This document shows positions 45,440 to 53,857 of a DNA stretch of 64,000 bases, piece by piece. The stretch is from NCBI RefSeq assembly GCF_018882365.1, contig NZ_JACVOP010000001.1:1363341-1427340 (forward strand), written 5' to 3'. Source of the DNA: Polynucleobacter sp. 71A-WALBACH (lineage in GTDB: Bacteria; Pseudomonadota; Gammaproteobacteria; Burkholderiales; Burkholderiaceae). The notes under the pieces were generated by a model, which did not search any database, was not told the DNA's origin, and was given only the letters and a program-made list of their open reading frames with translations. Each line of letters opens with the position of its first letter. Position 1 is the stretch's first letter. The translations under genes and the position numbers were made by a program.

Positions 45440-46234
45440 ATGAAAAAATCTTCCCAAAATCACAAAATAAATGAGACGCCAATAATCTTGCGTATTTGGG
45501 TGTGGACTCAAATTTGGGTTCATGTCATGTGCGGCGTCTGTACCTTGTCACTTGTATTTCCGTTTTTAGATCGCAGAAATAAACATCGAGCGATCCAGAA
45601 GTGGTCAAAGCATCTTCTGAGAATATTCAATATTGAGCTTATCGTGCAAGACGGCGCATTGCTCGGAAACATACCTCACTTAATTGCCGCAAACCATATT
45701 TCTTGGTTAGATATCCATGTGATTAATGCGTTTAAGCCTATTTGTTTTGTTGCCAAGTCTGAGGTAGAAGGGTGGCCAATATTTGGCTGGATGGCTAAAC
45801 AACTTGGCACGCTATTTATTAAAAGGGATAGCGCGCGCGACGTAAGGCAAGTAGTGAATCAGATGGCGGAGGTATTGAAAGCCGATTCCGTCTGTATTTT
45901 TCCTGAGGGAACATCTACGGCAGGTGAAAGTGTGCTGCCCTTTAAGCCCAATCTTTTTGAGACTGCGATTTTGGCCCAGACCCCTGTTTTTCCGCTTGCG
46001 CTTCAGTATTTATCGAAAACTACCGGAAATAGAAGTGAATCTCCCGCTTTTATTGGCGAAATGGGCCTTTTGGAGTCTATGTCTAACATCATTAAAAACC
46101 GCGCTTTGGAGGCGAAAATCACCATCCTGCCGGCATTTCCCTGGTCTCAGCAGACAATAATCCCTGCTGATCGAAAGCAAGTGGCGAGCTATTGCGAGAA
46201 TTTCATTGCCAAAACCCTAGAACAGCAAATGTAA
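45440..46234 (+). CDS. PlsC-family 1-acyl-glycerol-3-phosphate / OlsA-like acyltransferase
   Basis: A 264-residue acyltransferase starting at ATG 45440 (TTG 45434 less likely). An N-terminal hydrophobic helix is followed by the HX4D catalytic motif in AANHISWLDIHV and the substrate motif FPEGTSTAG. PlsC acylates lysophosphatidate; the close relative OlsA acylates lyso-ornithine lipid. The position, divergent from plcP and in a cluster with an OlsB-like gene, favours an OlsA role, but sequence alone does not decide. Confidence 0.82.
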   Translation: MKKSSQNHKINETPIILRIWVWTQIWVHVMCGVCTLSLVFPFLDRRNKHRAIQKWSKHLLRIFNIELIVQDGALLGNIPHLIAANHISWLDIHVINAFKPICFVAKSEVEGWPIFGWMAKQLGTLFIKRDSARDVRQVVNQMAEVLKADSVCIFPEGTSTAGESVLPFKPNLFETAILAQTPVFPLALQYLSKTTGNRSESPAFIGEMGLLESMSNIIKNRALEAKITILPAFPWSQQTIIPADRKQVASYCENFIAKTLEQQM

Positions 46235-46257
46235 TAAAAATGTCATATCCTTGAGAT
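46229..46257 (+). promoter_or_regulatory. PhoB box before ppk2 (three half-sites)
   Basis: ATGTAAT (46229-46235), ATGTCAT (46240-46246) and TTGAGAT (46251-46257), 11 bp apart, match CTGTCAT at 5/7, 6/7 and 4/7. The site overlaps the stop codon of the upstream acyltransferase gene; a TATTGA -10 candidate follows. Confidence 0.55.
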
Positions 46258-46286
46258 ACAAAGAAAGTATTGATTTAGGGGATGAA

Positions 46287-47192
46287 ATGACTTCAAAACA
46301 TCAAGAGATGGCTGAATGGTATCAGCGTGCTCAAGAAGAAATCTTGGATAGTATGGATGAAGAGCTCGAAATGGAGCTCGATGATGATCGCCTATCTCAG
46401 GATGGTGGTAGTGGTTCTGTTATTCCTCGACATATTTATTTCAAGGAACTTTTCCGTTTGCAGGGCGAGCTAGTCAAGTTGCAGGACTGGGTCGTTGAAA
46501 ATAAACTCAAAGTGGCTGTTTTATTTGAAGGTCGTGATTCTGCCGGTAAGGGCGGTGCAATTAAGCGTATTACACAGCGACTGAACCCGCGAGTGTGCAA
46601 GGTGGTTGCATTAAACGCCCCAAGCGAACGAGAAAAGACTCAGTGGTATTTTCAGCGTTACGTATCAAATTTACCTGCTGGCGGTGAAATAGTCTTGTTT
46701 GACCGCAGTTGGTATAACCGTGCTGGCGTAGAAAAGGTCATGGGATTTTGTACTGATGATGAGTACGAAGAGTTTTTGCGTACAGTGCCAGAATTCGAAC
46801 GCATGATCATCAGATCCGGGATTATTTTAATCAAGTATTGGTTCTCGATTTCTGATGATGAGCAGTACAACCGCTTCATGATGCGTATTCATGATCCGCT
46901 CAAGCAGTGGAAGCTGAGTCCTATGGACTTAGATGCACGTCGCCACTGGGAGGCCTATACCAAGGCAAAAGAGACCATGCTAGAGCGTACGAATATCCCT
47001 GAAGCGCCATGGTGGGTGGTTGCGGCCAATGACAAGAAAAAAGCCCGCCTCAATTGCATCACCCATTTGCTTGATCAGATCCCATACAAAGAAATTAACC
47101 ACCCTGAAATTACTTTGCCTGCTCGTGTCCATAACCCAGACTACTTGCGTGGACCAGTGCCCCCTGAGATGTATGTGCCCGAGGTATATTGA
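46287..47192 (+). CDS. ppk2: Polyphosphate kinase 2
   Basis: A 301-residue class I PPK2 that transfers phosphate between polyphosphate and nucleoside diphosphates. Walker A is FEGRDSAGKGG, Walker B is LFDRSWYNRAGVEKVMGFC with Asp present, and the lid region contains FSISDDEQYNRF and DPLKQWKLSPMD. ATG 46287, preceded by AGGGGA, is preferred over the in-frame TTG 46251. An acidic about 50-residue N-terminal leader precedes the domain. It is first in a probable operon with the CYTH-like and CHR genes. Confidence 0.92.
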   Translation: MTSKHQEMAEWYQRAQEEILDSMDEELEMELDDDRLSQDGGSGSVIPRHIYFKELFRLQGELVKLQDWVVENKLKVAVLFEGRDSAGKGGAIKRITQRLNPRVCKVVALNAPSEREKTQWYFQRYVSNLPAGGEIVLFDRSWYNRAGVEKVMGFCTDDEYEEFLRTVPEFERMIIRSGIILIKYWFSISDDEQYNRFMMRIHDPLKQWKLSPMDLDARRHWEAYTKAKETMLERTNIPEAPWWVVAANDKKKARLNCITHLLDQIPYKEINHPEITLPARVHNPDYLRGPVPPEMYVPEVY

Positions 47193-47240
47193 GCTTCTCT
47201 AGAAAGTGTTAATCTCTTATAGACATTAGGGGATTAATAC

Positions 47241-48068
47241 ATGAAGTTACATGAATCGATTACCAACCGGGAGTTCAAGCTCCTGATTAAGCCTAAAGGC
47301 TTGGATAGACGTCGCAAAATTACTGAATTAAGTGATCAAATCCTGGCTTTCTGCAAAAAGAGCAAAGTGGATTTTTTCCACTTAGACAACGCGACTACCG
47401 GTCTTCGCAATATCTACTTTTACGATACACCCGGGGAAGATTTTCGTCGTAACAATGTTATTTTGCGAGTTCGCGAATCCCGTCAAAATATTTGGGTGGA
47501 CGATTGGTGTGAGGTAACACTCAAATGCCGGTCACATGATCTTCTCGAGTCCTCCAATTTCAATCCCAGTCCTAAGAAGAAAATTAAATCGAGACTACGT
47601 TTAAAGGAGGAGATACTGCGCGGTGATGAAGTTGGCTCCAAGCGATCCATCTACTCCAACAATGCAATTTTAGATTCGGTGCCTTTGGATAATTTATTTG
47701 ATCGATCCTTGGCTAGTGTTGGTAGCTTTTTTCCTGGAATCGCAGATCTGAAGATTGATAAAAAATTACCACTACGTATTGTTGGTGGAAGTACAAATAA
47801 AATTCTAGAGGCTTGCTTGCCAATAGGAAATTTGGTTTTTGGGGATGGAGTCCAGGCTCATTGTGATATTGCAATCTGGATGAAAGGCGTAGGCGAACCA
47901 ATTGTTGGTGAATTAGCGTTCTCTTATCGTGTGAATAATGAAAATCGCTCGCAATCAAAAGCCCATAAGCGTGCTGATAAATTCTTTAAGAAACTTCAAT
48001 TAGAGTTAGCCGACTGGTTGGAGATAGGCAGCACTAAAACTGCCTTGATTTATGGGAAGCCGGAGTGA
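47241..48068 (+). CDS. CYTH-like (triphosphate tunnel) domain protein, unknown function
   Basis: The 275-residue protein starts with an acidic/basic pattern NREFKLLIKP, then YFYDTPGEDFRRNNVILRVRES and WCEVTLKCRS. This alternation of charged beta strands is typical of CYTH/triphosphate-tunnel enzymes. Such enzymes hydrolyse inorganic triphosphate or thiamine triphosphate, and VTC4 relatives polymerise polyphosphate. It follows ppk2 by 48 bases, supporting a polyphosphate connection. The fold assignment is tentative; catalytic activity is not demonstrated by these motifs. Confidence 0.55.
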   Translation: MKLHESITNREFKLLIKPKGLDRRRKITELSDQILAFCKKSKVDFFHLDNATTGLRNIYFYDTPGEDFRRNNVILRVRESRQNIWVDDWCEVTLKCRSHDLLESSNFNPSPKKKIKSRLRLKEEILRGDEVGSKRSIYSNNAILDSVPLDNLFDRSLASVGSFFPGIADLKIDKKLPLRIVGGSTNKILEACLPIGNLVFGDGVQAHCDIAIWMKGVGEPIVGELAFSYRVNNENRSQSKAHKRADKFFKKLQLELADWLEIGSTKTALIYGKPE

Positions 48069-48637
48069 ATCTAGAGTCGACTGAATTAGTCTCTGCGGCT
48101 AATTCACCAACACTGTACGATATTTTTTTACAGTTTTTAGCTATTGGCGCTATCAGCTTTGGTGGTGGAATTATTGCCTATGAACGCATTCTATTAGTGG
48201 AAAAGCGTCGATGGTTATCGCCAGATGAGTTCATGGCTTATCTAGCAATTAGTCAAACGATGCCTGGGTTGAATTCAGTCAATATGGCCGTTCTGGCGGG
48301 AGATCACCTACGGGGTGCTCGAGGTGCAATTGCTGCAACGATTGGTTTGATTTTTCCTGGTAGCCTCTTTGTGCTGGGTATTGGTATTTTGTATTCCAGC
48401 GCAGCCGACCATCCCCTAGCCAATTTGATTTTGATTGGAATCGCAGCGGCCGCTAGCGGCTTGCTTGCGGCGATCACTTACCGAATCGGTGAGGATAGCT
48501 GGCGTCATCTTAAATCGATCCTCATTATTGTTGCCACCTTCTTGCTGATGAGCATTGCGAAATTATCTTTGCCTTTAGTTCTCGTAATTATGGCCCCCAT
48601 CGCGGTATACCTTTATCGACCCACCAAGAGCGCATGA
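48065..48637 (+). CDS. chrA: CHR-family transporter, N-terminal half-type subunit
   Basis: A 190-residue short-chain CHR protein begins at GTG 48065, overlapping the previous stop. The conserved FLAIGAISFGGGIIAYERILLVEKRRWLS region (read in two parts) and ISQTMPGLNSVNMAVLAGDHLRG are CHR signatures. Together with the next gene it makes the two-chain chromate/anion transporter type. In this setting the physiological anion may not be chromate. Confidence 0.85.
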   Translation: MNLESTELVSAANSPTLYDIFLQFLAIGAISFGGGIIAYERILLVEKRRWLSPDEFMAYLAISQTMPGLNSVNMAVLAGDHLRGARGAIAATIGLIFPGSLFVLGIGILYSSAADHPLANLILIGIAAAASGLLAAITYRIGEDSWRHLKSILIIVATFLLMSIAKLSLPLVLVIMAPIAVYLYRPTKSA

Positions 48638-49158
48638 GTCTTTTAATACATCTTGCCCTTAGCTTTGCGCTGCTCTCAATTTTGGCGGTAGGAGGAGGTA
48701 CGGCAGTGTTGCCGGAGATGCAGTCATTACTAGCCCATCAATTTGCTATAGACCACACTCAATTTGTGCATATTTACAGTATTGGTCAATTGGCGCCCGG
48801 ACCCAATATGCTGATGGTATTGGTCATTGGCTATAAATTGGCGGGTCTGATTGGTGCTGGAGTTGTTTTACTTTCCTTCTTTCTGCCTTCTAGTGTTCTC
48901 TGTTTTTATATAGGCAGACTGTGGAATCGCTTTGGCGAGAGCCCTTGGAGAAGGGCTATTCAAAATGCCCTGGAGCCAATCTCTCTTGGTTTAATGGCTT
49001 CTGGCGTATATGCGGTAGGGAAGGCGTCTATCGTCAGTCCCATTACCTTAGTGCTTGCATTAATCACCTTCTACCTCATTCTCAAAACAAAGTTAAATCC
49101 TGTTTTCCTCATCTTGGGTTCGGGTGTGATTGGTGCATTGGCAATGCATTACTGGTAA
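48634..49158 (+). CDS. chrA: CHR-family transporter, C-terminal half-type subunit
   Basis: The 174-residue partner overlaps the previous gene by ATGA. The CHR domain shows LLSILAVGGGTAVLPEMQSLL and IGQLAPGPNMLMVLVIGYKLAG. About five TM helices in antiparallel topology to the first chain are expected. Both chains are needed in the characterised Bacillus pair. It is the last gene of the ppk2 operon and converges on the TonB receptor gene. Confidence 0.85.
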   Translation: MSLLIHLALSFALLSILAVGGGTAVLPEMQSLLAHQFAIDHTQFVHIYSIGQLAPGPNMLMVLVIGYKLAGLIGAGVVLLSFFLPSSVLCFYIGRLWNRFGESPWRRAIQNALEPISLGLMASGVYAVGKASIVSPITLVLALITFYLILKTKLNPVFLILGSGVIGALAMHYW

Positions 49159-49171
49159 TCGGAGTTAGCTC

Positions 49172-51277
49172 CTAAAAGGCGCCCCTCAATCCCACCATAA
49201 GACTTCTGCCCGGTTGTGGCGCATAAAGTCTCACTGCCATTGGTGTTGTGGCATATCGAATCTGCTCATTGAGTAAGTTCTTTAAGTTCGCATACACAGT
49301 CCAGTTCACATCCTTCACTCGCTCTGTATAAGAGATCCCAGCGTTTAACAGGTTATATGCTGGAGCAGGGCCTTGTTCCCAGTTTGCTAATCGATTCTGT
49401 TGGTAGCTATAAATGTAAGTTGCATTGGTAAGCCAGCCATTGCGCTGATGAGCGACTTCAGCGCCTAGGCGCGGAGCAGGCTGCAATGGTAGATTGCCAC
49501 CCGCATCAAAAGTGCCTTGGGAGGCATCACCAAATACTCGACCACCTAGACCTGTTTGATTCCAGTTATATGTGAGTTCACCTTCAATTCCTTTAATGGT
49601 GGCGGCAGCTTGCTGCGCAGTGACAACGTTAAATCCATTGCCATCTTGCCCGCCGTTGTTGATAACGCTACCCGTGTAGTACCCATAAATATAGTTATTA
49701 AATCGATTGGCATAGATACTTGCCTTGCTTCGCATTAACCCACTCGTTTTTTGTACATTGAATTCGAGATTATGTGAGGTCTCTTTTGTGAGATTAGGGT
49801 TGCCAATATCAAAGGTTGCAGTAGATTCATGCGCGCCATAGGAATAGAGTTCTTGGGCGCTTGGAGCGCGTTGTGAAACTGTGTAGGCCACTCCAGCTCC
49901 ATATCCCTGTAAGAAATTCCATAAGCCACCCGCAGAGTAAGACATCAGGTTGAATTTGCGATTCTGCAGGGTAATGCTGGGCGTGGTTCCAGTAGGATCA
50001 ATTGTGGGCTGAGGCTCTAAAGTGGTTCCTAAATTGGGATTCTTGGCTACATTGTTATACCTAAGTCCCAGGCTTCCTTGTAAGGAATTCCATTTGCCTT
50101 CCTCAATCCAAAATAAGGCATTGGAATTAGTCTTTGTTGGCGGAACAATCGCGTAGCTTCCAGACCCAACTTCTGTAGCATTAAGTGAAGCCGCGGAGAA
50201 TTGCGCTCCGAAAGTACCTTTCCATCCAACGACAGGATTATGTGCTAGCTCAAAGCGGGCCTCATTAGCAATATTTTTCCAGATCGAAGCTGCTCCACCG
50301 GAACTATTAAATTCAGTATGGTTGTAATTCGAATTGGCGGCGCTCAATTTAAATGAGGAGAATCCTTCAAATGGGTCACGCGTTTGATGTTGAAGGTCGT
50401 AGCGATTCTGCGACTGATTAATAGACCCACCCTCAGGGGTCGGAATGCCATAGTTATTATTTAATCGTTCTACAGATACTCCGGTGTAAGCAGATTCTCC
50501 AATATAGGAGACCCCAAATCCTAAGTTGTTTTGATTGCTAAAGGAGTTGGGTAACTTGCCGCTGTAATTATTTCCACCGTTGCCCCCTGGAGGTACTGTC
50601 CAGCCCCCTGCAGGCTCACCTTGCGATTGTGTTGAGTTACCCGGTATACGGTAATTATTCGCATTGTTAATAGCGGTATCTACGTGAACAGCAACAGAAC
50701 CAAAGGCACCATCTACTTCGACTGCTCCAGCCCTGCCATTGTTTACTGTTTCATAGCTGGTATTAATGGCTCCCGTAGGCCTATCAGGCAGGTTGGTCAG
50801 GATGCGATCATTGACTACGTTGACGAGTCCACCGCTTGAGCCGGATCCATAGAGTAGGGCGGCTGCACCGCGCAAAATTTCTACTTGATGGGCATTTTGC
50901 ATATTGTTTCCAACGGCGTGATCTTGTGAGATGTTAGATACGTCACCAACTGATAGACCATTTTGCAAAATTTGCACTCGAGAGCCTTCAAGACCCCGAA
51001 TGACTGGTCGAGAAGATCCGGCGCCGTAGCCTGTTGCCGCAACCCCTAATTCATTGGCGAGCGTGGCGCCGAGTGTTGTCCCAAGCTTATTCAGTAGCTC
51101 ATCGCCTTGCAAAATCTTTGTTGGCGTCAAAATGCTTTGAGTTGCTTCCTGAGAGCCTGTCGCAGTAATTTCTAAGTTTGGGGTCGCTGATTGAGCGGTG
51201 GCAACTGAGCTTAGCAAGCCCGAGATAAGGGCAAAAATCAGTTTTTGCTTGCATAAAAAATGATGGGGGTGCTGCAT
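49172..51277 (-). CDS. TonB-dependent outer-membrane receptor
   Basis: A 701-residue receptor from ATG 51277, with signal peptide (about 1-28, ending VATAQS). The plug domain has RPVIRGLEGSRVQILQNG and VEILRGAAALLYGSGSSGGL, and the 22-strand barrel ends in SLMVGLRGAF. Plug-domain spacing (QDHAVGNNMQNAHQVEILRG) resembles ZnuD/metal receptors, but no His-rich loop is obvious, so the ligand is unknown. The longer frame to 51358 lacks a signal peptide at its start and is not used. The gene follows a DUF2946-like gene. Confidence 0.9.
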   Translation of the reverse strand: MQHPHHFLCKQKLIFALISGLLSSVATAQSATPNLEITATGSQEATQSILTPTKILQGDELLNKLGTTLGATLANELGVAATGYGAGSSRPVIRGLEGSRVQILQNGLSVGDVSNISQDHAVGNNMQNAHQVEILRGAAALLYGSGSSGGLVNVVNDRILTNLPDRPTGAINTSYETVNNGRAGAVEVDGAFGSVAVHVDTAINNANNYRIPGNSTQSQGEPAGGWTVPPGGNGGNNYSGKLPNSFSNQNNLGFGVSYIGESAYTGVSVERLNNNYGIPTPEGGSINQSQNRYDLQHQTRDPFEGFSSFKLSAANSNYNHTEFNSSGGAASIWKNIANEARFELAHNPVVGWKGTFGAQFSAASLNATEVGSGSYAIVPPTKTNSNALFWIEEGKWNSLQGSLGLRYNNVAKNPNLGTTLEPQPTIDPTGTTPSITLQNRKFNLMSYSAGGLWNFLQGYGAGVAYTVSQRAPSAQELYSYGAHESTATFDIGNPNLTKETSHNLEFNVQKTSGLMRSKASIYANRFNNYIYGYYTGSVINNGGQDGNGFNVVTAQQAAATIKGIEGELTYNWNQTGLGGRVFGDASQGTFDAGGNLPLQPAPRLGAEVAHQRNGWLTNATYIYSYQQNRLANWEQGPAPAYNLLNAGISYTERVKDVNWTVYANLKNLLNEQIRYATTPMAVRLYAPQPGRSLMVGLRGAF

Positions 51278-51367
51278 CGTGAAGCCTTCATTCTGAAAAG
51301 TATCCCCAGTAAAGTGGAGGTACTCAATAAATCGGTAGGCCAAGCATTGGCTTGGCATGATTAAAGA

Positions 51368-51733
51368 TTACAGAATGAGGTTGGGTGGAGCTCTAGATTG
51401 GTAAAGCCCAATGGGAGCACGGGCAGGCGAAGCGTCGTTCGTGGCGACTTGTACTTCATGAAAGAAGTTGGCGTCAATTACTGACCTAGGAGTTGAGGTG
51501 ATGAAGCCGGCCAGTGTGAGCGCATCTAATAGATGGCAACTAACAGCGCTATGACCGAGGGTAGGGGCTTGATCTACACAGCTAAGTTGGATGTTTTGAT
51601 GATGGATGCCTGAGTGTGAAATGCCGTGGGCAAAGCCAACCCAGTGGGTGCCTAATAAGCTAATCAGCAGAAAACCGAGGGCGATAACCCCTGTTATTTG
51701 CTTTCTGAATTTGCTTAAAAATAAGGCTTCCAT
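51368..51733 (-). CDS. DUF2946-like small periplasmic/membrane protein
   Basis: The 121-residue protein has an N-terminal TM/signal (about 14-34) followed by HWVGFAHGISHSGIHHQNIQL, a His cluster, and paired Cys (LSCVDQAPTL, VSCHLLDALTL). The H...C..D...C pattern resembles DUF2946 proteins, which are often encoded beside metal TonB receptors. Function is unknown. It lies 90 bases upstream of the receptor and is probably co-transcribed. Confidence 0.55.
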   Translation of the reverse strand: MEALFLSKFRKQITGVIALGFLLISLLGTHWVGFAHGISHSGIHHQNIQLSCVDQAPTLGHSAVSCHLLDALTLAGFITSTPRSVIDANFFHEVQVATNDASPARAPIGLYQSRAPPNLIL

Positions 51734-51752
51734 CCTCCGAATCTTACAGTAT

Positions 51753-51782
51753 TTGCCCTTCTAGGCCATCTCGGTGTAGAAT
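51753..51782 (+). promoter_or_regulatory. Probable sigma-70 promoter of the tRNA pair
   Basis: TTGCCC (51753-51758), an 18-bp spacer and TAGAAT (51777-51782, with a preceding TG) lie 11 bases before the tRNA-Pro 5' end. Confidence 0.55.
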
Positions 51783-51793
51783 ATCGATTCCGT

Positions 51794-51870
51794 CGGAGTG
51801 TAGCGCAGCCTGGTAGCGCACCTGCTTTGGGAGCAGGGGGTCCAAGGTTCGAATCCTTGTACTCCGACCA
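51794..51870 (+). tRNA. tRNA-Pro(TGG)
   Basis: A 77-base cloverleaf: acceptor CGGAGTG pairs with the TACTCCG region, anticodon loop TTTGGGA (anticodon TGG, positions 51828-51830), T loop GTTCGAATC and encoded CCA end. Confidence 0.95.
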
Positions 51871-51909
51871 CTTTCCCCTCAGTTTTACGAATTTTAGTCC
51901 CAGTACATA

Positions 51910-51986
<77 letters not shown>

Positions 51987-52113
51987 CCCCCTCCACATTC
52001 CTGCATTTCCCGCTTCTTTTGCCCCTATTGAGGGATATTCATACTATTCATTTTGATATCTATGGATATACTAGTGTGGACATTTTGATGTTTATAGACA
52101 ATAGGAGACATTC

Positions 52114-53028
52114 GTGAAAAGTAAAAAACTCAGTACAAACTGTTTAATCGCCGCATCATTGTTGATGGGCGCTGTAAACGTGAACGCCGCAAGCCAGACT
52201 TTGGATAAAATTAAATCTACTGGTGCGGTAACCATGGGTGTTCGTGAATCGTCTATTCCAATGTCTTACACCACTGGTGATAGCCGCTTTGATGGCTATC
52301 ACGTTGAGATCTGCCGTATGATTTTGGCTGATGTAAAAGATAAGTTGGGTTTGAGTACTTTGCGCATTAACTATCAACCCGTTACATCACAGAACCGCGT
52401 GCCTTTGGTTCAAAATGGCACGGTAGATATTGAGTGCGGTACGACTACCAATAACACTGCGCGCGCCAAGGATGTTGGCTTTGCTAATACCCTTTACGTT
52501 GAAGAAGTTCGGATTGCGGTGAAGGCCAACTCTGGCATTACTTCAATCTCTCAGTTAGCTGGAAAAAAGGTTGCCACAACTACGGGTACTACTTCCGTAC
52601 AGTTGCTGCGCAAACATGAAAAAGCTAACGGTGTGAATTTCGAAGAAGTATTTGGCAAAGATCATGCTGACAGCTTCTTATTGCTTGAGTCTGGTCGTGC
52701 CGATGTTTTTGTAATGGACGGTTCAATCCTGGCTGGAAACATTGCGAACTCCAAGAATTCAAAGGATTACAAGATTGTGGGTGAGGTGCTTGCAACTGAG
52801 CCTATCGCGATCATGGTTCCTAAGAACGATCCTGAATTTAAGGCTGCTGTGAATGCTGCGATTGCTAAGATTGTGGCTAATGGCAATATGCCTAAACTCT
52901 GGAATAAATGGTTTTTAGCTCCAATTCCACCAAAGAATATTGTTGTAGGTCTTGAATTGTCTCCAGCAACTAAAAATGCATGGGCCAATCTCAACGATAA
53001 GCCTGCTGAAGATTACAACAAGAAATAA
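52114..53028 (+). CDS. gltI: Glutamate/aspartate-type ABC transporter substrate-binding protein
   Basis: The 304-residue periplasmic protein starts at GTG 52114 with AGGAG 6 bases upstream. The signal peptide ends VNA-ASQTLDKIKS. The family 3 solute-binding segments are SIPMSYTTGDSRFDGYHVEICRM (in two parts) and QNGTVDIECGTTTNN, which binds the amino-acid carboxylate. Order with two permeases and an ATPase matches gltIJKL. The exact amino acid (Glu, Asp or both) is inferred from the family. Confidence 0.9.
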   Translation: MKSKKLSTNCLIAASLLMGAVNVNAASQTLDKIKSTGAVTMGVRESSIPMSYTTGDSRFDGYHVEICRMILADVKDKLGLSTLRINYQPVTSQNRVPLVQNGTVDIECGTTTNNTARAKDVGFANTLYVEEVRIAVKANSGITSISQLAGKKVATTTGTTSVQLLRKHEKANGVNFEEVFGKDHADSFLLLESGRADVFVMDGSILAGNIANSKNSKDYKIVGEVLATEPIAIMVPKNDPEFKAAVNAAIAKIVANGNMPKLWNKWFLAPIPPKNIVVGLELSPATKNAWANLNDKPAEDYNKK

Positions 53029-53057
53029 GCTGCATTCACTAAATACGAGTTAATAAT

Positions 53058-53846
53058 ATGTCTTTAGATTTAGGTGTTTTTTGTAAGAACACCTTAGATG
53101 GAGAAGTGGTAGATCACTGCTTCTCCGCTCTTTTTGGCTTAGCCCAGAATAGCGATCCAAGCTATCTAGACTGGCTGATGAAGGCTTGGGGTTGGACTTT
53201 GGCTGTAGCTGGTCTTGGTTTGACTATCGCCTTGATTTTGGGTGCAGTGATGGGTACGCTGCGTACTCTTCCAAATACCACTTCACTCAATAGATGGCTT
53301 ATTCGTATTTCTACTGCTTGGGTGGAGTTATTTAGAAATATTCCGATCTTGGTTCAAGTGTTTCTTTGGTATCACGTGATCCCATCTTTTGTGCTGCCCC
53401 TAAAGTCTTTGCCATCCTATTGGTTGGTAAGCATTGCTCTTGGATTTTTCACATCTGCCCGTATTGCGGAGCAGGTTAGAGCGGGGATTCAGGCCTTGCC
53501 CAGTGGGCAAACAGCTGCCGCAACTGCATTGGGCTTAACCACTGCGCAGAGTTATCGCTATGTCATCCTGCCAATGGCATTACGAATAGTGATTCCACCT
53601 CTAACGTCTGAGAGTATGAATTTAATTAAAAACTCCTCAGTTGCCTTTGCGGTTTCTGTGCCAGAGTTGACCTTATTCGCTATGCAAGCTCAAGAAGAAA
53701 CATCTAAGGGTGTTGAAATCTACTTGGCAGTAACGTTCTTATATGCTCTATCAGCATTTGCAGTTAACCGAGTGATGACTCTGATTGAAAAACGCAGTCG
53801 CATTCCCGGTTTTATTGTCTCTAATGATGCAAGCTTGGCTCACTAA
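53058..53846 (+). CDS. gltJ: Amino-acid ABC transporter permease GltJ
   Basis: A 262-residue permease with about five TM helices and the EAA loop SGQTAAATALGLTTAQSYRYV. The long N-terminal segment before TM1 (residues 1-40) is typical of GltJ. It forms the membrane channel with the next gene product, 11 bases downstream. Confidence 0.9.
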   Translation: MSLDLGVFCKNTLDGEVVDHCFSALFGLAQNSDPSYLDWLMKAWGWTLAVAGLGLTIALILGAVMGTLRTLPNTTSLNRWLIRISTAWVELFRNIPILVQVFLWYHVIPSFVLPLKSLPSYWLVSIALGFFTSARIAEQVRAGIQALPSGQTAAATALGLTTAQSYRYVILPMALRIVIPPLTSESMNLIKNSSVAFAVSVPELTLFAMQAQEETSKGVEIYLAVTFLYALSAFAVNRVMTLIEKRSRIPGFIVSNDASLAH

Positions 53847-53857
53847 AGGTTGATGAT

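Noticed and set aside
48065-49158. Frameshifted single chrA gene
   Set aside because: Both halves have complete CHR domains with their own start and an ATGA overlap, as in known two-chain CHR transporters.
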